Origin: Afifellaceae bacterium
GTDB taxonomy: Bacteria; Pseudomonadota; Alphaproteobacteria; Rhizobiales; Afifellaceae
Length of the DNA stretch: 64,000 bases
Reading direction: 5' to 3'
NCBI GenBank assembly: GCA_028281235.1
Contig: JANQKG010000011.1
Location: forward strand, 62,001 to 126,000
Shown here: one piece after another, positions 35,858 to 43,542 of the stretch
How positions within the stretch are numbered: position 1 is the stretch's first letter
How the letters are laid out: the number at the start of each line of letters is the position of its first letter
Program-made: the position numbers and the translations under genes
The notes under the pieces: generated by a model
Databases searched by the model: none
Seen by the model: only the letters and a program-made list of their open reading frames with translations
What the model was told of the DNA's origin: nothing

Positions 35858-35962
35858 TCATCCCGGTTCGGCCGTCAGGCCGAGACCGGGACCCATGAAC
35901 ACCCACGGCGCGGCTGATACTTATGGGTCCCGGCCCTCGCTACGCTCCGCCGGGATGACAAA
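35858..35962. repeat. Dispersed palindromic repeat, GTCATCCCGG family
   Basis: Left arm TGTCATCCCGGTTCGGCCG, right arm CGGGATGACA, with GGGACCCATGAACACCCACG and TTATGGGTCCCGG inside. It is followed at 35987-36019 by the short unit CCCGCATTTCGCTTACGC...GCGGGCTACG and at 36029-36066 by GTAGCCCGGATGAAGCG. Confidence 0.88.
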
Positions 35963-36096
35963 GGCGAGGGTGTGCGAGAGAGCTCCCGCATTTCGCTTAC
36001 GCTCCATGCGGGCTACGAATGATCGCCGGGCCGCGTAGCCCGGATGAAGCGAAGCGCAATCCGGGGCAGCCTCGCTAACGCTATTAACATCTCGGT

Positions 36097-36219
36097 CTGT
36101 CATCCCGGTTCGGCCGTAGGCCGAGACCGGGACCCATGAACACCCACCGCGCGGCTGATATTTATGGGTCCCGGCCTTCCCCCGGATCAAGTCCGGGGTC
36201 GGCCGGGATGACAGACGAG
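36097..36219. repeat. Dispersed palindromic repeat, GTCATCCCGG family
   Basis: Second copy in the same gap: CTGTCATCCCGGTTCGGCCG at the left and GGCCGGGATGACAGACG at the right. Its internal part carries CCCCGGATCAAGTCCGGGG, a piece resembling the GTCGTCATGCCCGG family, so the element is a mosaic. The unit CCCGCATTTCGC...GCGGGCTCCG follows at 36234. Confidence 0.88.
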
Positions 36220-36284
36220 ACAAGTGGGAGAGAACTCCCCGCATTTCGCCTGCGCTTCATGCGGGCTCCGATTGCGGCACGGCC

Positions 36285-37316
36285 TTACTCAAACGCCTTG
36301 CTGCGCGGGCTCGGCCGCTTGGCCTCGCGCCAGCGGCGCATGAGGTCGTCGAGTTCCTTGTCGGCGCCCTCCGGCAGCACGATGCGCGGCGTGACCAGGA
36401 GATCACCGTGGCCGCCGGTCTTCGGCAGACCCTTGCCCTTGAGACGCAGCACGCGGCCGCTGCTGGAATGCGGCTTGATGGTGACGTGCACCTTTCCCGA
36501 CAAGGTCGGCACGGGAATCTTGGCGCCGAGCACGGCCTCGTCGAGGCTGACCGGCAGGTCGAGACGCAAATCCGCACCCTCCACTTTGAAGAGCGGGTGC
36601 GGCACGAAGCGCACGCGAATGAGCGCGTCGCCTGCTGCGCCGCCCGATGCCGGCGTCTGGCCCTGGCCCTTCAGGCGGATCACCTGGCCGTCGGCGACGC
36701 CCTTGGGAAGCGTGACCTGCACGGTTTTGCCGTTCGGCAGCGTTACCTTGGGCTTGCGCTCCGCGGCGATGTCCTCCAGCCGCACGCCGACATCGGCACG
36801 GAGATCAGCGCCTTTGGCAGCGCTTCGTCCGGCCGTTGCGGTGCCCTGGCCGCCGCCCGGCATGGCGCCGCCGAAGATGGAGCGCAGGATATCCTCCTCC
36901 GCCCCGCCGCCGGCCTGCTGCGTCCCCCCGCCGGGCGTCCGGGTGAAGCGAAAGGTGCGCGTGCCGCCATGTTGTGCCCCACTGGGGCCGCCAGCCCCGC
37001 GAAAGGCAGAGAAGATGTCGGCGAAGGTGCTGGCGTCGACGTTCTCAAAGCCGCCGCCCGGGCCGCCAAAACCCTCAAAGCCCTGAAAGCGCTGCTTGCC
37101 GTCCGCGTCGATCTCGCCGCGGTCGAATTGCCGGCGCTTATCCTTGTCGCCCAGAATCTCGTGCGCGGCGTTGATCTCGGCGAACTTCGCCTGCGCGCGC
37201 TTGTCGCCCGCGTGGCGGTCGGGATGGTAGTCCTTGGCGAGCTTGCGATAGGCGCGCTTGATCTCCGCTGCATTGGCAGAGCGATCAACACCCAGCACCT
37301 CATAAGGATCGCGCAT
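36285..37316 (-). CDS. DnaJ-like co-chaperone without zinc finger (CbpA/DnaJ class B)
   Basis: 343-residue type II J-protein. The J domain is at 1-67 (DPYEVLGVDRSANAAEIKRAY, HPD at about 31-33), then a Gly/Phe-rich linker (FQGFEGFGGPGGGF), then two beta-sandwich substrate domains, with the first near VTLPNGKTVQVTLPKGV and the second near LPVSLDEAVLGAKI. The Cys-rich zinc region of DnaJ is absent. It should stimulate DnaK ATPase and hand over clients. Neighbouring RT0821-type lipoprotein and pdxH genes give the order common in Rhizobiales. Confidence 0.92.
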   Translation of the reverse strand: MRDPYEVLGVDRSANAAEIKRAYRKLAKDYHPDRHAGDKRAQAKFAEINAAHEILGDKDKRRQFDRGEIDADGKQRFQGFEGFGGPGGGFENVDASTFADIFSAFRGAGGPSGAQHGGTRTFRFTRTPGGGTQQAGGGAEEDILRSIFGGAMPGGGQGTATAGRSAAKGADLRADVGVRLEDIAAERKPKVTLPNGKTVQVTLPKGVADGQVIRLKGQGQTPASGGAAGDALIRVRFVPHPLFKVEGADLRLDLPVSLDEAVLGAKIPVPTLSGKVHVTIKPHSSSGRVLRLKGKGLPKTGGHGDLLVTPRIVLPEGADKELDDLMRRWREAKRPSPRSKAFE

Positions 37317-37410
37317 ATCGCCTCATACCCGAATTGGAGCCTGTGGCGCCCATGAAGGGCGCCTTCAACCACATCCGAATATGGTGAAAACCGGCGGAAA
37401 TGCCAGTCCG

Positions 37411-37863
37411 TCAGCTCTCTTGAACGTCCGGTTCGGCGATCTTCAAGACGCTGCGGGTTTGGTCACGGCAGAGCGTCCCGGCATATTTGTGGACACCGGA
37501 GAGGCTCGTGACGGTGGTGGAGAAGGGCCGGCATTCGCTCGACGCTTGGCCTCGGTGTGACGCCTCCAACGTTCCCGACGATCCGGTCCGCGCGTTGACC
37601 CACTCGTCGGGCGCGCTGCCGTCGGTCTGCCAGAGTGCCGCGCGGGCCGCCTGGCCGATCTTGGCGGCGTCGGAATAGGCCAGCGCCTCCGGCAGCGGCC
37701 GCTGGACCTCGACCGGCTCGGCCACGGAGCCCGTCGTCTCAGGCGCGTTCAATGCTCCAATTGACGGAAGGGAGCAACCGGCGATTAAGAGAGGCGCGGC
37801 AAGTGGCATGACCCACCGCCTAGCCGCGCTCAGCCTTGGGCGGGTATAGTTGGTACGCAACAC
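37411..37863 (-). CDS. RT0821/Lpp0805-type surface lipoprotein
   Basis: 150-residue protein. A basic segment followed by [11 protein letters not shown] forms a short signal peptide with lipobox LIAGC, so membrane attachment is expected. The rest ([20 protein letters not shown], then [25 protein letters not shown]) is the conserved core of a small alphaproteobacterial surface-protein family of unknown function; two Cys in that core may pair. The start is GTG at 37863, giving a normal signal; ATG at 37809 would leave a very short one. Divergent from pdxH with 17 bases between starts. Confidence 0.75.
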   Translation of the reverse strand: MLRTNYTRPRLSAARRWVMPLAAPLLIAGCSLPSIGALNAPETTGSVAEPVEVQRPLPEALAYSDAAKIGQAARAALWQTDGSAPDEWVNARTGSSGTLEASHRGQASSECRPFSTTVTSLSGVHKYAGTLCRDQTRSVLKIAEPDVQES

Positions 37864-37880
37864 GGGAATCTCAGAACCTG

Positions 37881-38531
37881 ATGACCGACGGCTACGAGAC
37901 CGCCTTGGCGGAGGATGACGGGGCAAAGTTAACAAGCGGTGACCTGGCGGAGGCCAGGGAGCCGATTGCGTTGTTTTCCAAGTGGCTTGCCGAGGCAATC
38001 GAGAGCGAGCCGAACGACCCGACCGCCATGGCGCTGGCCACAATCGACGAGGCCGGCCTGCCCGACGCCCGCATGGTTTTGCTGAAGGCGCACGATGCCG
38101 AGGGCTTCGTCTTCTATACGAACCTCGGCAGCGAGAAGGGCCGCCAACTCGCCGCGCAGCCGAAAGCCGCGCTTCTGTTTCATTGGAAGTCGCTCCGGCG
38201 GCAGGTGCGGGTCCGCGGAAACGTCGAAGCCGTCACCGAGGACGAGGCCGACGCTTATTTCGCCTCGCGGCCGCGTCTGGCGCGGCTTGGTGCGTGGGCG
38301 AGCCGTCAGTCGGAGCCGCTGGAAAGCCGCTTCGCGCTGGAGCAGAGGGTCGCCCGCTACGCCGCGCGATATCCCGCCGGCACCATCCCGCGTCCGCCCT
38401 TCTGGTCAGGCTACAGATTGGTCCCGGCGGAGATGGAGTTCTGGCGCGACGGCGCCTTCCGCCTGCACGACCGCATGCGCTTCACACGTGGCGACGACGG
38501 TGGCTGGACGAAGGTGCGGCTTTATCCGTGA
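37881..38531 (+). CDS. pdxH: Pyridoxamine 5'-phosphate oxidase
   Basis: 216-residue FMN enzyme that oxidises pyridoxamine/pyridoxine 5'-phosphate to pyridoxal 5'-phosphate. Motifs: [41 protein letters not shown] with [17 protein letters not shown], and the C-terminal [18 protein letters not shown] and [11 protein letters not shown] at 37881 starts the conserved N-terminus; the frame upstream overlaps the lipoprotein start region and is not needed. Length is normal. Confidence 0.96.
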   Translation: MTDGYETALAEDDGAKLTSGDLAEAREPIALFSKWLAEAIESEPNDPTAMALATIDEAGLPDARMVLLKAHDAEGFVFYTNLGSEKGRQLAAQPKAALLFHWKSLRRQVRVRGNVEAVTEDEADAYFASRPRLARLGAWASRQSEPLESRFALEQRVARYAARYPAGTIPRPPFWSGYRLVPAEMEFWRDGAFRLHDRMRFTRGDDGGWTKVRLYP

Positions 38532-38576
38532 CGGCGGTGGCTGAGTGCATGAGCTCGCTCGCACCGTCCTCTCGTT

Positions 38577-38712
38577 TGTCATCCCGGAAAGCGCGTCAGC
38601 GCTTGTCCGGGACCCATACTCATCGGAGCAAACAAGCGGAGCACGCGTCGGCCGACCCCGCAGTGTTCATGGGTCCCGGTCTCGGCCTTGCGGCCGAACC
38701 GGGATGACAGCG
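38577..38712. repeat. Dispersed palindromic repeat, GTCATCCCGG family
   Basis: Left arm TGTCATCCCGGAAAGCGCG, internal GGGACCCATACTCATCGG and TTCATGGGTCCCGG, right arm AACCGGGATGACAGCGG. It lies in the convergent gap between pdxH and the Gfo/Idh/MocA gene. Confidence 0.87.
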
Positions 38713-38740
38713 GAGAGGGTGTGCCGGAGAAGCGGAAGTC

Positions 38741-39910
38741 CTAAAGCTTCACCCACGCGGCGTTGCGGCCGCTTGATTTCAGGCAGGCCTCGATGAACGC
38801 CACGCCTTTCACACCGTCCTCAACCGTCGGAAAATGCACGGCCGCATCCGGCTTGCCGCCGCTTCGCGCCGCGATGATCGCCTCCGCCGCTTCGGAATAG
38901 ACATTTGCGAAGCCCTCCAGATAGCCTTCCGGGTGGCCGGGCGGCACGCGCGTCACGCGACCCGCCGCGTCGTTGGAGCCTGCGCCGCTCCGCGTAATCA
39001 GCCGCTTCGGCTCGCCGAACGGCGCGAACCATAAATAGTTCGGATCCTCCTGCGCCCATTCCAGGCCGCCTTTGTCGCCATAGACCTTGAGCGTCAGATT
39101 GTTCTCGTTGCCGGGCGCCACCTGGCTTGCCCAGATCATGCCGCGCCCGCCACCGGGATAACGCAGCATCACATGCACATTGTCGTCGAGCCGCCGGCCG
39201 GGAACGAAAGTCGTGAGGTCGGCCGACAGGCTTTCCGCGTCGAGCCCTGACACGAAGCAGGCGAGGTTATAGGCATGCGTGCCGATGTCGCCGATGGCGC
39301 CGCCAGCACCGGAGCGCGCCGGGTCGGTGCGCCATTCCGCCTGCTTCAGGCCGGTATCCTCCATCTTGGTGGTCAGCCAGTCCTGCACGTAATTGGCGTG
39401 CACTAGGCGGATGGTGCCGAGCTCGCCACCGGCCACCATCGCCCGTGCCTGGCGGATCATCGGATAGCCGGTGTAATTGTGCGTGAGGGCAAAGACCTTG
39501 CCGCTCTTCTGCACGAGTGCAGCGAGCTTTTTGGCGTCACGCAGCGTCGTCGTCATCGGCTTGTCGCAGATGACATGGATGCCGCGACTGAGGAACGCCT
39601 TGGCGACGGGAAAGTGCATGTGGTTGGGCGTGACGATGGCGACCGCCTCAATCCCGTCCTTGATGCGCCCCTCGCGCTTCGCCATCTCTTCGAACGATCC
39701 GTAGGAGCGGTCCTCTTTGAGCCCAAGCTCAGCAGCGGACGCCTTGGCGCGCGCCGGGTCTGAGGACAGCGCCCCGGCCACGAATTCGTAGCGATCATCG
39801 AGCCGCGCCGCGATGCGGTGCACGGCGCCGATGAAGGCGCCCTGGCCGCCGCCGACCATGCCGAGGCGGATGCGCCCCGAAAACCGCTCGCTGCGTCCCT
39901 CAATGGCCAT
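38741..39910 (-). CDS. Gfo/Idh/MocA family oxidoreductase
   Basis: 389-residue NAD(P)-dependent sugar or inositol-type dehydrogenase. The Rossmann domain starts with [14 protein letters not shown]; the DKP motif ([13 protein letters not shown]) replaces the common EKP, and [17 protein letters not shown] holds the catalytic His region. It is co-directional with the TIM-barrel isomerase whose gene ends 30 bases upstream. The pair is typical of catabolism of keto-sugars or cyclitols; the true substrate is unknown. Confidence 0.88.
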   Translation of the reverse strand: MAIEGRSERFSGRIRLGMVGGGQGAFIGAVHRIAARLDDRYEFVAGALSSDPARAKASAAELGLKEDRSYGSFEEMAKREGRIKDGIEAVAIVTPNHMHFPVAKAFLSRGIHVICDKPMTTTLRDAKKLAALVQKSGKVFALTHNYTGYPMIRQARAMVAGGELGTIRLVHANYVQDWLTTKMEDTGLKQAEWRTDPARSGAGGAIGDIGTHAYNLACFVSGLDAESLSADLTTFVPGRRLDDNVHVMLRYPGGGRGMIWASQVAPGNENNLTLKVYGDKGGLEWAQEDPNYLWFAPFGEPKRLITRSGAGSNDAAGRVTRVPPGHPEGYLEGFANVYSEAAEAIIAARSGGKPDAAVHFPTVEDGVKGVAFIEACLKSSGRNAAWVKL

Positions 39911-39932
39911 GTCGTCCTCCCCGTGCCGTCTG

Positions 39933-39944
39933 ATAAGCGCTTAT
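39933..39944. promoter_or_regulatory. Perfect 12-bp palindrome, LacI-family-operator-like
   Basis: ATAAGCGCTTAT, with a second AAGCGCTT eight bases on. The AAGCGCTT core is like operators of LacI-family sugar regulators. It overlaps the stop codon of the isomerase gene, 23 bases before the Gfo/Idh/MocA start. No regulator gene is in the window. Confidence 0.35.
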
Positions 39945-40993
39945 ATCCCAAGCGCTTTTTTGTTTGCCTTCACGTCCATCGTGCCGCCGGCGAAGTCGTC
40001 GAACGCATGCTCGGTGACACGGATGATGTGGGCAGCGATGAACGGTGCGCCCTCAGCCGCGCCTTGCTCCGGATGCTTGAGCGCGCACTCCCACTCCAGC
40101 ACCGCCCAGGAATCGTAATCGTATTCGGCAAGCTTGGAGAACACGGCGCCGAAATCGACCTGCCCGTCGCCGAGCGAGCGGAAACGCCCGGCGCGCTTCA
40201 CCCAGGATTGGAATCCGGAATAGACACCCTGCTTGCCGGTCGGATTGAACTCCGCGTCCTTCACGTGAAAAGCGCAGATGCGCTCGTGGTAGAAGTCGAT
40301 GAATTCGACGTAATCGAGCTGCTGCAGCACGAAATGCGACGGGTCGTAATTGATCTGGCAGCGCGGATGGTTGTCGAGCCGCTCCAGAAACATCTCGAAC
40401 GTCACGCCGTCCATCACGTCCTCGCCCGGATGCAGCTCGTACCCGACATCCACACCGACTTTGTCGTAAGCGTCGAGGATCGGCTTCCAGCGCTTCGCGA
40501 GCTCATCGAAGGCGGTTTCAATCAGTCCCGGCGAGCGCGGCGGCCACGGATAGAGGAAAGGCCAGGCAAGCGCGCCGGTGAACGAGACGCTGGCATCCAG
40601 ACCGAGATTGCGCGACGCCTTGGCCGCCTTCTTCATCTGATCGACGGCCCATTTCTGGCGCGCCTTAGGATTGCCGTGCAACTTCTTTGGCGCAAAGGCA
40701 TCGAAGGCGGCGTCAAAGGCGGGATGAACGGCGATGAGCTGGCCCTGGAGATGCGTCGAAAGTTCGGTGATCTCAACGCCCGCATCGTGGCAGATGCCGG
40801 CCACCTCGCTGCAATAGGTCTTTGAGGAGGCGGCCTTTTCAAGGTCGAAGAGCCGCCCGTCCCAGGAGGGAATTTGAACACCCTTGTAGCCGAGCGACGC
40901 GGCCCATTCGGCCATCGCTTTCAGTGAGTTGAACGGCGCTTTGTCACCGGCGAACTGCGCGAGGAAAATCGCGGGCCCCTTCATCGTCTTCAT
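39941..40993 (-). CDS. Sugar phosphate isomerase/epimerase, TIM barrel (AP_endonuc_2 type)
   Basis: 350-residue xylose-isomerase-like TIM barrel. Likely metal ligands occur in YELHPGEDV (Glu), NYDPSHF (Asp, His), FHVKDAEF (His) and VLEWECALK (Glu). The N-terminus FLAQFAGDKAPFNSLKAMAEWA and GYKGVQIPSWD is common in sugar epimerases of the IolE/IolI superfamily. The start at 40993 has a GGGAGGG site upstream. Probably an operon with the Gfo/Idh/MocA gene; it could be an IolE-like dehydratase, but this cannot be decided here. Confidence 0.87.
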   Translation of the reverse strand: MKTMKGPAIFLAQFAGDKAPFNSLKAMAEWAASLGYKGVQIPSWDGRLFDLEKAASSKTYCSEVAGICHDAGVEITELSTHLQGQLIAVHPAFDAAFDAFAPKKLHGNPKARQKWAVDQMKKAAKASRNLGLDASVSFTGALAWPFLYPWPPRSPGLIETAFDELAKRWKPILDAYDKVGVDVGYELHPGEDVMDGVTFEMFLERLDNHPRCQINYDPSHFVLQQLDYVEFIDFYHERICAFHVKDAEFNPTGKQGVYSGFQSWVKRAGRFRSLGDGQVDFGAVFSKLAEYDYDSWAVLEWECALKHPEQGAAEGAPFIAAHIIRVTEHAFDDFAGGTMDVKANKKALGI

Positions 40994-41397
40994 GGTCGTG
41001 CATTCCCTCCCTGGCCCGTCTAGGCCGCTCGCGGTCCGCAAATAAGGTGAGACAGCGCCGGAGGCGCCGCCCGTATGGACGGTTCCGGCATTTGTGGACC
41101 CCCTTGGAACGAAATCGGACGCTATCTTTGGCCAGCCTGGACCGTCAAGAGCGATCACGGCGCCGATTTCAAGCGACAGGTCGCGTCTCAAATCGGGCCA
41201 TTTGCCGTGCGCGACGGCGAAAACTTAATCGATTGTTAACGATATTCGAAGGGAGTTGCGTTTGACGCGCTGGATACGCTCGCCGGTGGCAAAGGAAACG
41301 GAAAGCTAAAATTTGTGAGCGAGGTTCCCTTTGACGGTTCGCTGCGTCGTGTCCGGCCCCGTGTGGCCAAGACATGGCGTGAACCCCGGGAGGTCGA
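40994..41397. other. Intergenic region (404 bp) with the promoter of the DSF-sensing operon
   Basis: Divergent region between the isomerase gene and the REC-PAS-GGDEF-EAL gene. It is GC-rich except near 41220-41255, where a CtrA box lies. No repeat was seen. A GGGAGG site (41388-41393) precedes the ATG at 41398. Confidence 0.6.
41225..41240 (+). promoter_or_regulatory. CtrA box upstream of the DSF-sensing operon
   Basis: TTAA-TCGATTG-TTAAC is an exact match to the CtrA consensus TTAA-N7-TTAAC. It is 157 bases before the start codon at 41398. CtrA is the alphaproteobacterial cell-cycle response regulator. The exact 16-base fit in an otherwise GC-rich region makes chance less likely. No mapped transcript start exists, so activation versus repression is not known. 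Confidence 0.7.
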
Positions 41398-43542
41398 ATG
41401 CCGCTGGTCGTAATACTCGATGACCGCGAGACGAACCGGCACATCTATTCTCGATTGGCGGAGGCCATCGAGCCGGGTGTGACGGTGAAGGCGTTCGCCG
41501 ACCCGCTGACGGCGCTCAGCTGGCTTACCGACAACACACCCGACATCGTCATCACCGACTACAAGATGCCGCATCTCAACGGCTCGGAGTTCACCCAGCG
41601 CTTCCGTGAGCTGCCCAGCTGCGCCGACGTGCCGGTCGTCGTCATCACTGTCTATGACGAGCGCAGTTTCAGAATGGGCGCGCTGGAGGCTGGCGCCACC
41701 GATTTCCTGCACAGCCCCGTCGACCACAGCGAGTTCGTCACCCGCGCCCGCAACCTTCTGAAGCTGCGCAAGCAACAACAGCTCCTGCGGGTTCGCGCGC
41801 AGCGGCTTGAGCGTAAACTGCAGAAGAGTGAGCAGGCGCGCGAGGCGGCCTTGCGCGACAGTCACGAACGGCTGGCGCAAATCATTGACACCGTGCCGGC
41901 GATGGTCAGCGCCGCCGACCGCGACGGCCGCTGCGTCTTTTACAACGCCAGCCACGCCCAGGCGTATGGCATGAATTGCTCCGAAGGCTCCGGCGATGAA
42001 GCCAGGAACGCGGCTGTCGATCGCAGCCGCAAGCTCGATCAGCTCGTGCTGGAAACCAAGAAGGCGCTGCCGAGCTTTGAGGAGGAGTTCGCCGGTCCTG
42101 AAGGCGAGAAGCGCGTGCTCCTCACGACGAAGTCGCCGCTTCGCGATCTCGACGGCGAAATCGTGAGCGTGCTGACCACGTCGCTGGACATCACCGATCG
42201 CAAGCGCGCCGAGCGCCACCTTCTGCATTTGGCGCATCACGATTCGCTGACGGATCTCCCCAATCGCATGCTGCTTGCGCAGAAGCTCGGCATGGAGATG
42301 GAGTTCGCCCGCGCCGTCGAAGGGTGCTTTGCGCTGCACTTCATCGATCTCGATGACTTCAAGGGCATCAACGATGTGCTCGGCCACTCCGTCGGCGATC
42401 GTCTCTTGAGCGTGCTCGGCCAGGAGCTTCAGTCGGTGGTGCGCGAAACCGACATCGTGGCGCGCCTGGGCGGCGACGAATTCGCCATCCTGCAGACGCG
42501 TATCAGCGGCGCCAGCGACGCCGCCGATCTTGCCCAGCGGATCGTTGAGGTCACGTCACGGCCCATCGATATCGACGGCAAGGAGATCCAGGCGACCGCG
42601 AGCATCGGCATCACGCTGTTTCCCGCCGATGCCGACAGCGCCGACGAGCTTCTGAAGAATGCCGACCTGGCGATGTACGAAGCCAAGGCGGATGGTGGGC
42701 GGAACTTCCGGTTCTACTCAAAAGAGATGCGCATCCACGCGCAGGATATCGGGCAGCTCGACGCCGACCTCCGGCGCGCCGTGGAGCACGACCAATTCCT
42801 CGTTCATTATCAGCCGCAGGTCGATACCCAGACCGGGCGTATCATCGGCGCAGAGGCGCTCGTCCGATGGCGGCGCGACGGCGCCGTCGTGCTGCCAAGC
42901 AGCTTCTTGGCGCGCGCCGAAGCGAACGGCTTGATCATCCCCATCAACGAATGGGTGTTGCGCCGCGCCTGCAGCGACGCCCAGCGGTGGCGGCGCCTCG
43001 GCCTGCCGCCGGTGCGTATCGCGGTGAACATGTCGCCCGTGCAGTTCCGTCGACAGAATGTCGGCAAACTGGTCACCGACACATTGCAGGAAACGGGCCT
43101 GGAGCCGAAGCGCCTGGAGCTTGAGATTACCGAGAGCATCGTCATGGAGCATACCCATGCGCTCATCGGCGAGATGCGCTGGCTCCGCCGACAAGGCGTC
43201 CAATTCTCCATCGACGATTTCGGCACCGGCTATTCCTCCTTCCGCTACATCAAGGCGTTTCCCATCTCCCGCCTGAAGATCGATCAATCCTTCATCGCCA
43301 ACATGCATCGCGACATGAGCGATGTGGCCATCGTTCAGTCGATCATCGGCCTGGCCAAGAATTTGAGCCTCGGCGTTCTTGCTGAAGGCGTGGAGACGGA
43401 GGAGCAAAGAGCCTGGCTGGCCGATGAAGGATGCCACGAAGCGCAAGGCTACCTCTTCAGCCAGCCGGTCACGTCAGACGAATTCGTTGAGCTTCTGCGG
43501 GCGCAGGAACAAGTTCAAGACCAAATGGCGCGATCGGCATGA
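41398..43542 (+). CDS. Response regulator with REC-PAS-GGDEF-EAL domains (c-di-GMP turnover)
   Basis: 714-residue protein in place of the HD-GYP RpfG expected beside RpfC. REC domain 1-120: phosphoacceptor Asp54 (VITDYKMP) and acidic pair D8/D9 (VILDDR), but the usual conserved Lys is missing (FLHSPVDH). A coiled coil at about 122-160 leads to a PAS-like domain (about 160-275). The GGDEF domain has GGDEF at 358-362 with RxxD I-site RETD five residues before. The EAL domain has EAL at 486-488 and DDFGTGYSS. Both catalytic motifs are intact, so it could make and degrade c-di-GMP. The ATG has GGGAGG upstream; its stop overlaps the kinase start (ATGA). Confidence 0.92.
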   Translation: MPLVVILDDRETNRHIYSRLAEAIEPGVTVKAFADPLTALSWLTDNTPDIVITDYKMPHLNGSEFTQRFRELPSCADVPVVVITVYDERSFRMGALEAGATDFLHSPVDHSEFVTRARNLLKLRKQQQLLRVRAQRLERKLQKSEQAREAALRDSHERLAQIIDTVPAMVSAADRDGRCVFYNASHAQAYGMNCSEGSGDEARNAAVDRSRKLDQLVLETKKALPSFEEEFAGPEGEKRVLLTTKSPLRDLDGEIVSVLTTSLDITDRKRAERHLLHLAHHDSLTDLPNRMLLAQKLGMEMEFARAVEGCFALHFIDLDDFKGINDVLGHSVGDRLLSVLGQELQSVVRETDIVARLGGDEFAILQTRISGASDAADLAQRIVEVTSRPIDIDGKEIQATASIGITLFPADADSADELLKNADLAMYEAKADGGRNFRFYSKEMRIHAQDIGQLDADLRRAVEHDQFLVHYQPQVDTQTGRIIGAEALVRWRRDGAVVLPSSFLARAEANGLIIPINEWVLRRACSDAQRWRRLGLPPVRIAVNMSPVQFRRQNVGKLVTDTLQETGLEPKRLELEITESIVMEHTHALIGEMRWLRRQGVQFSIDDFGTGYSSFRYIKAFPISRLKIDQSFIANMHRDMSDVAIVQSIIGLAKNLSLGVLAEGVETEEQRAWLADEGCHEAQGYLFSQPVTSDEFVELLRAQEQVQDQMARSA

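Larger units (their letters stand above)
35799..36284. other. Repeat-filled intergenic region (486 bp)
   Basis: Contains two GTCATCCCGG-family repeats, three short CCCGCAT/GTAGCCCG units and almost no other sequence. No coding frame of quality is present. It looks like a landing zone for dispersed elements between the hypothetical membrane protein and the DnaJ-like gene, both on the minus strand. Confidence 0.7.

Noticed and set aside
35799-36284. CRISPR-like repeats in the repeat-rich gap
   Set aside because: Repeats are palindromic, about 110 bp long and not regularly spaced with unique spacers; no cas genes are near.
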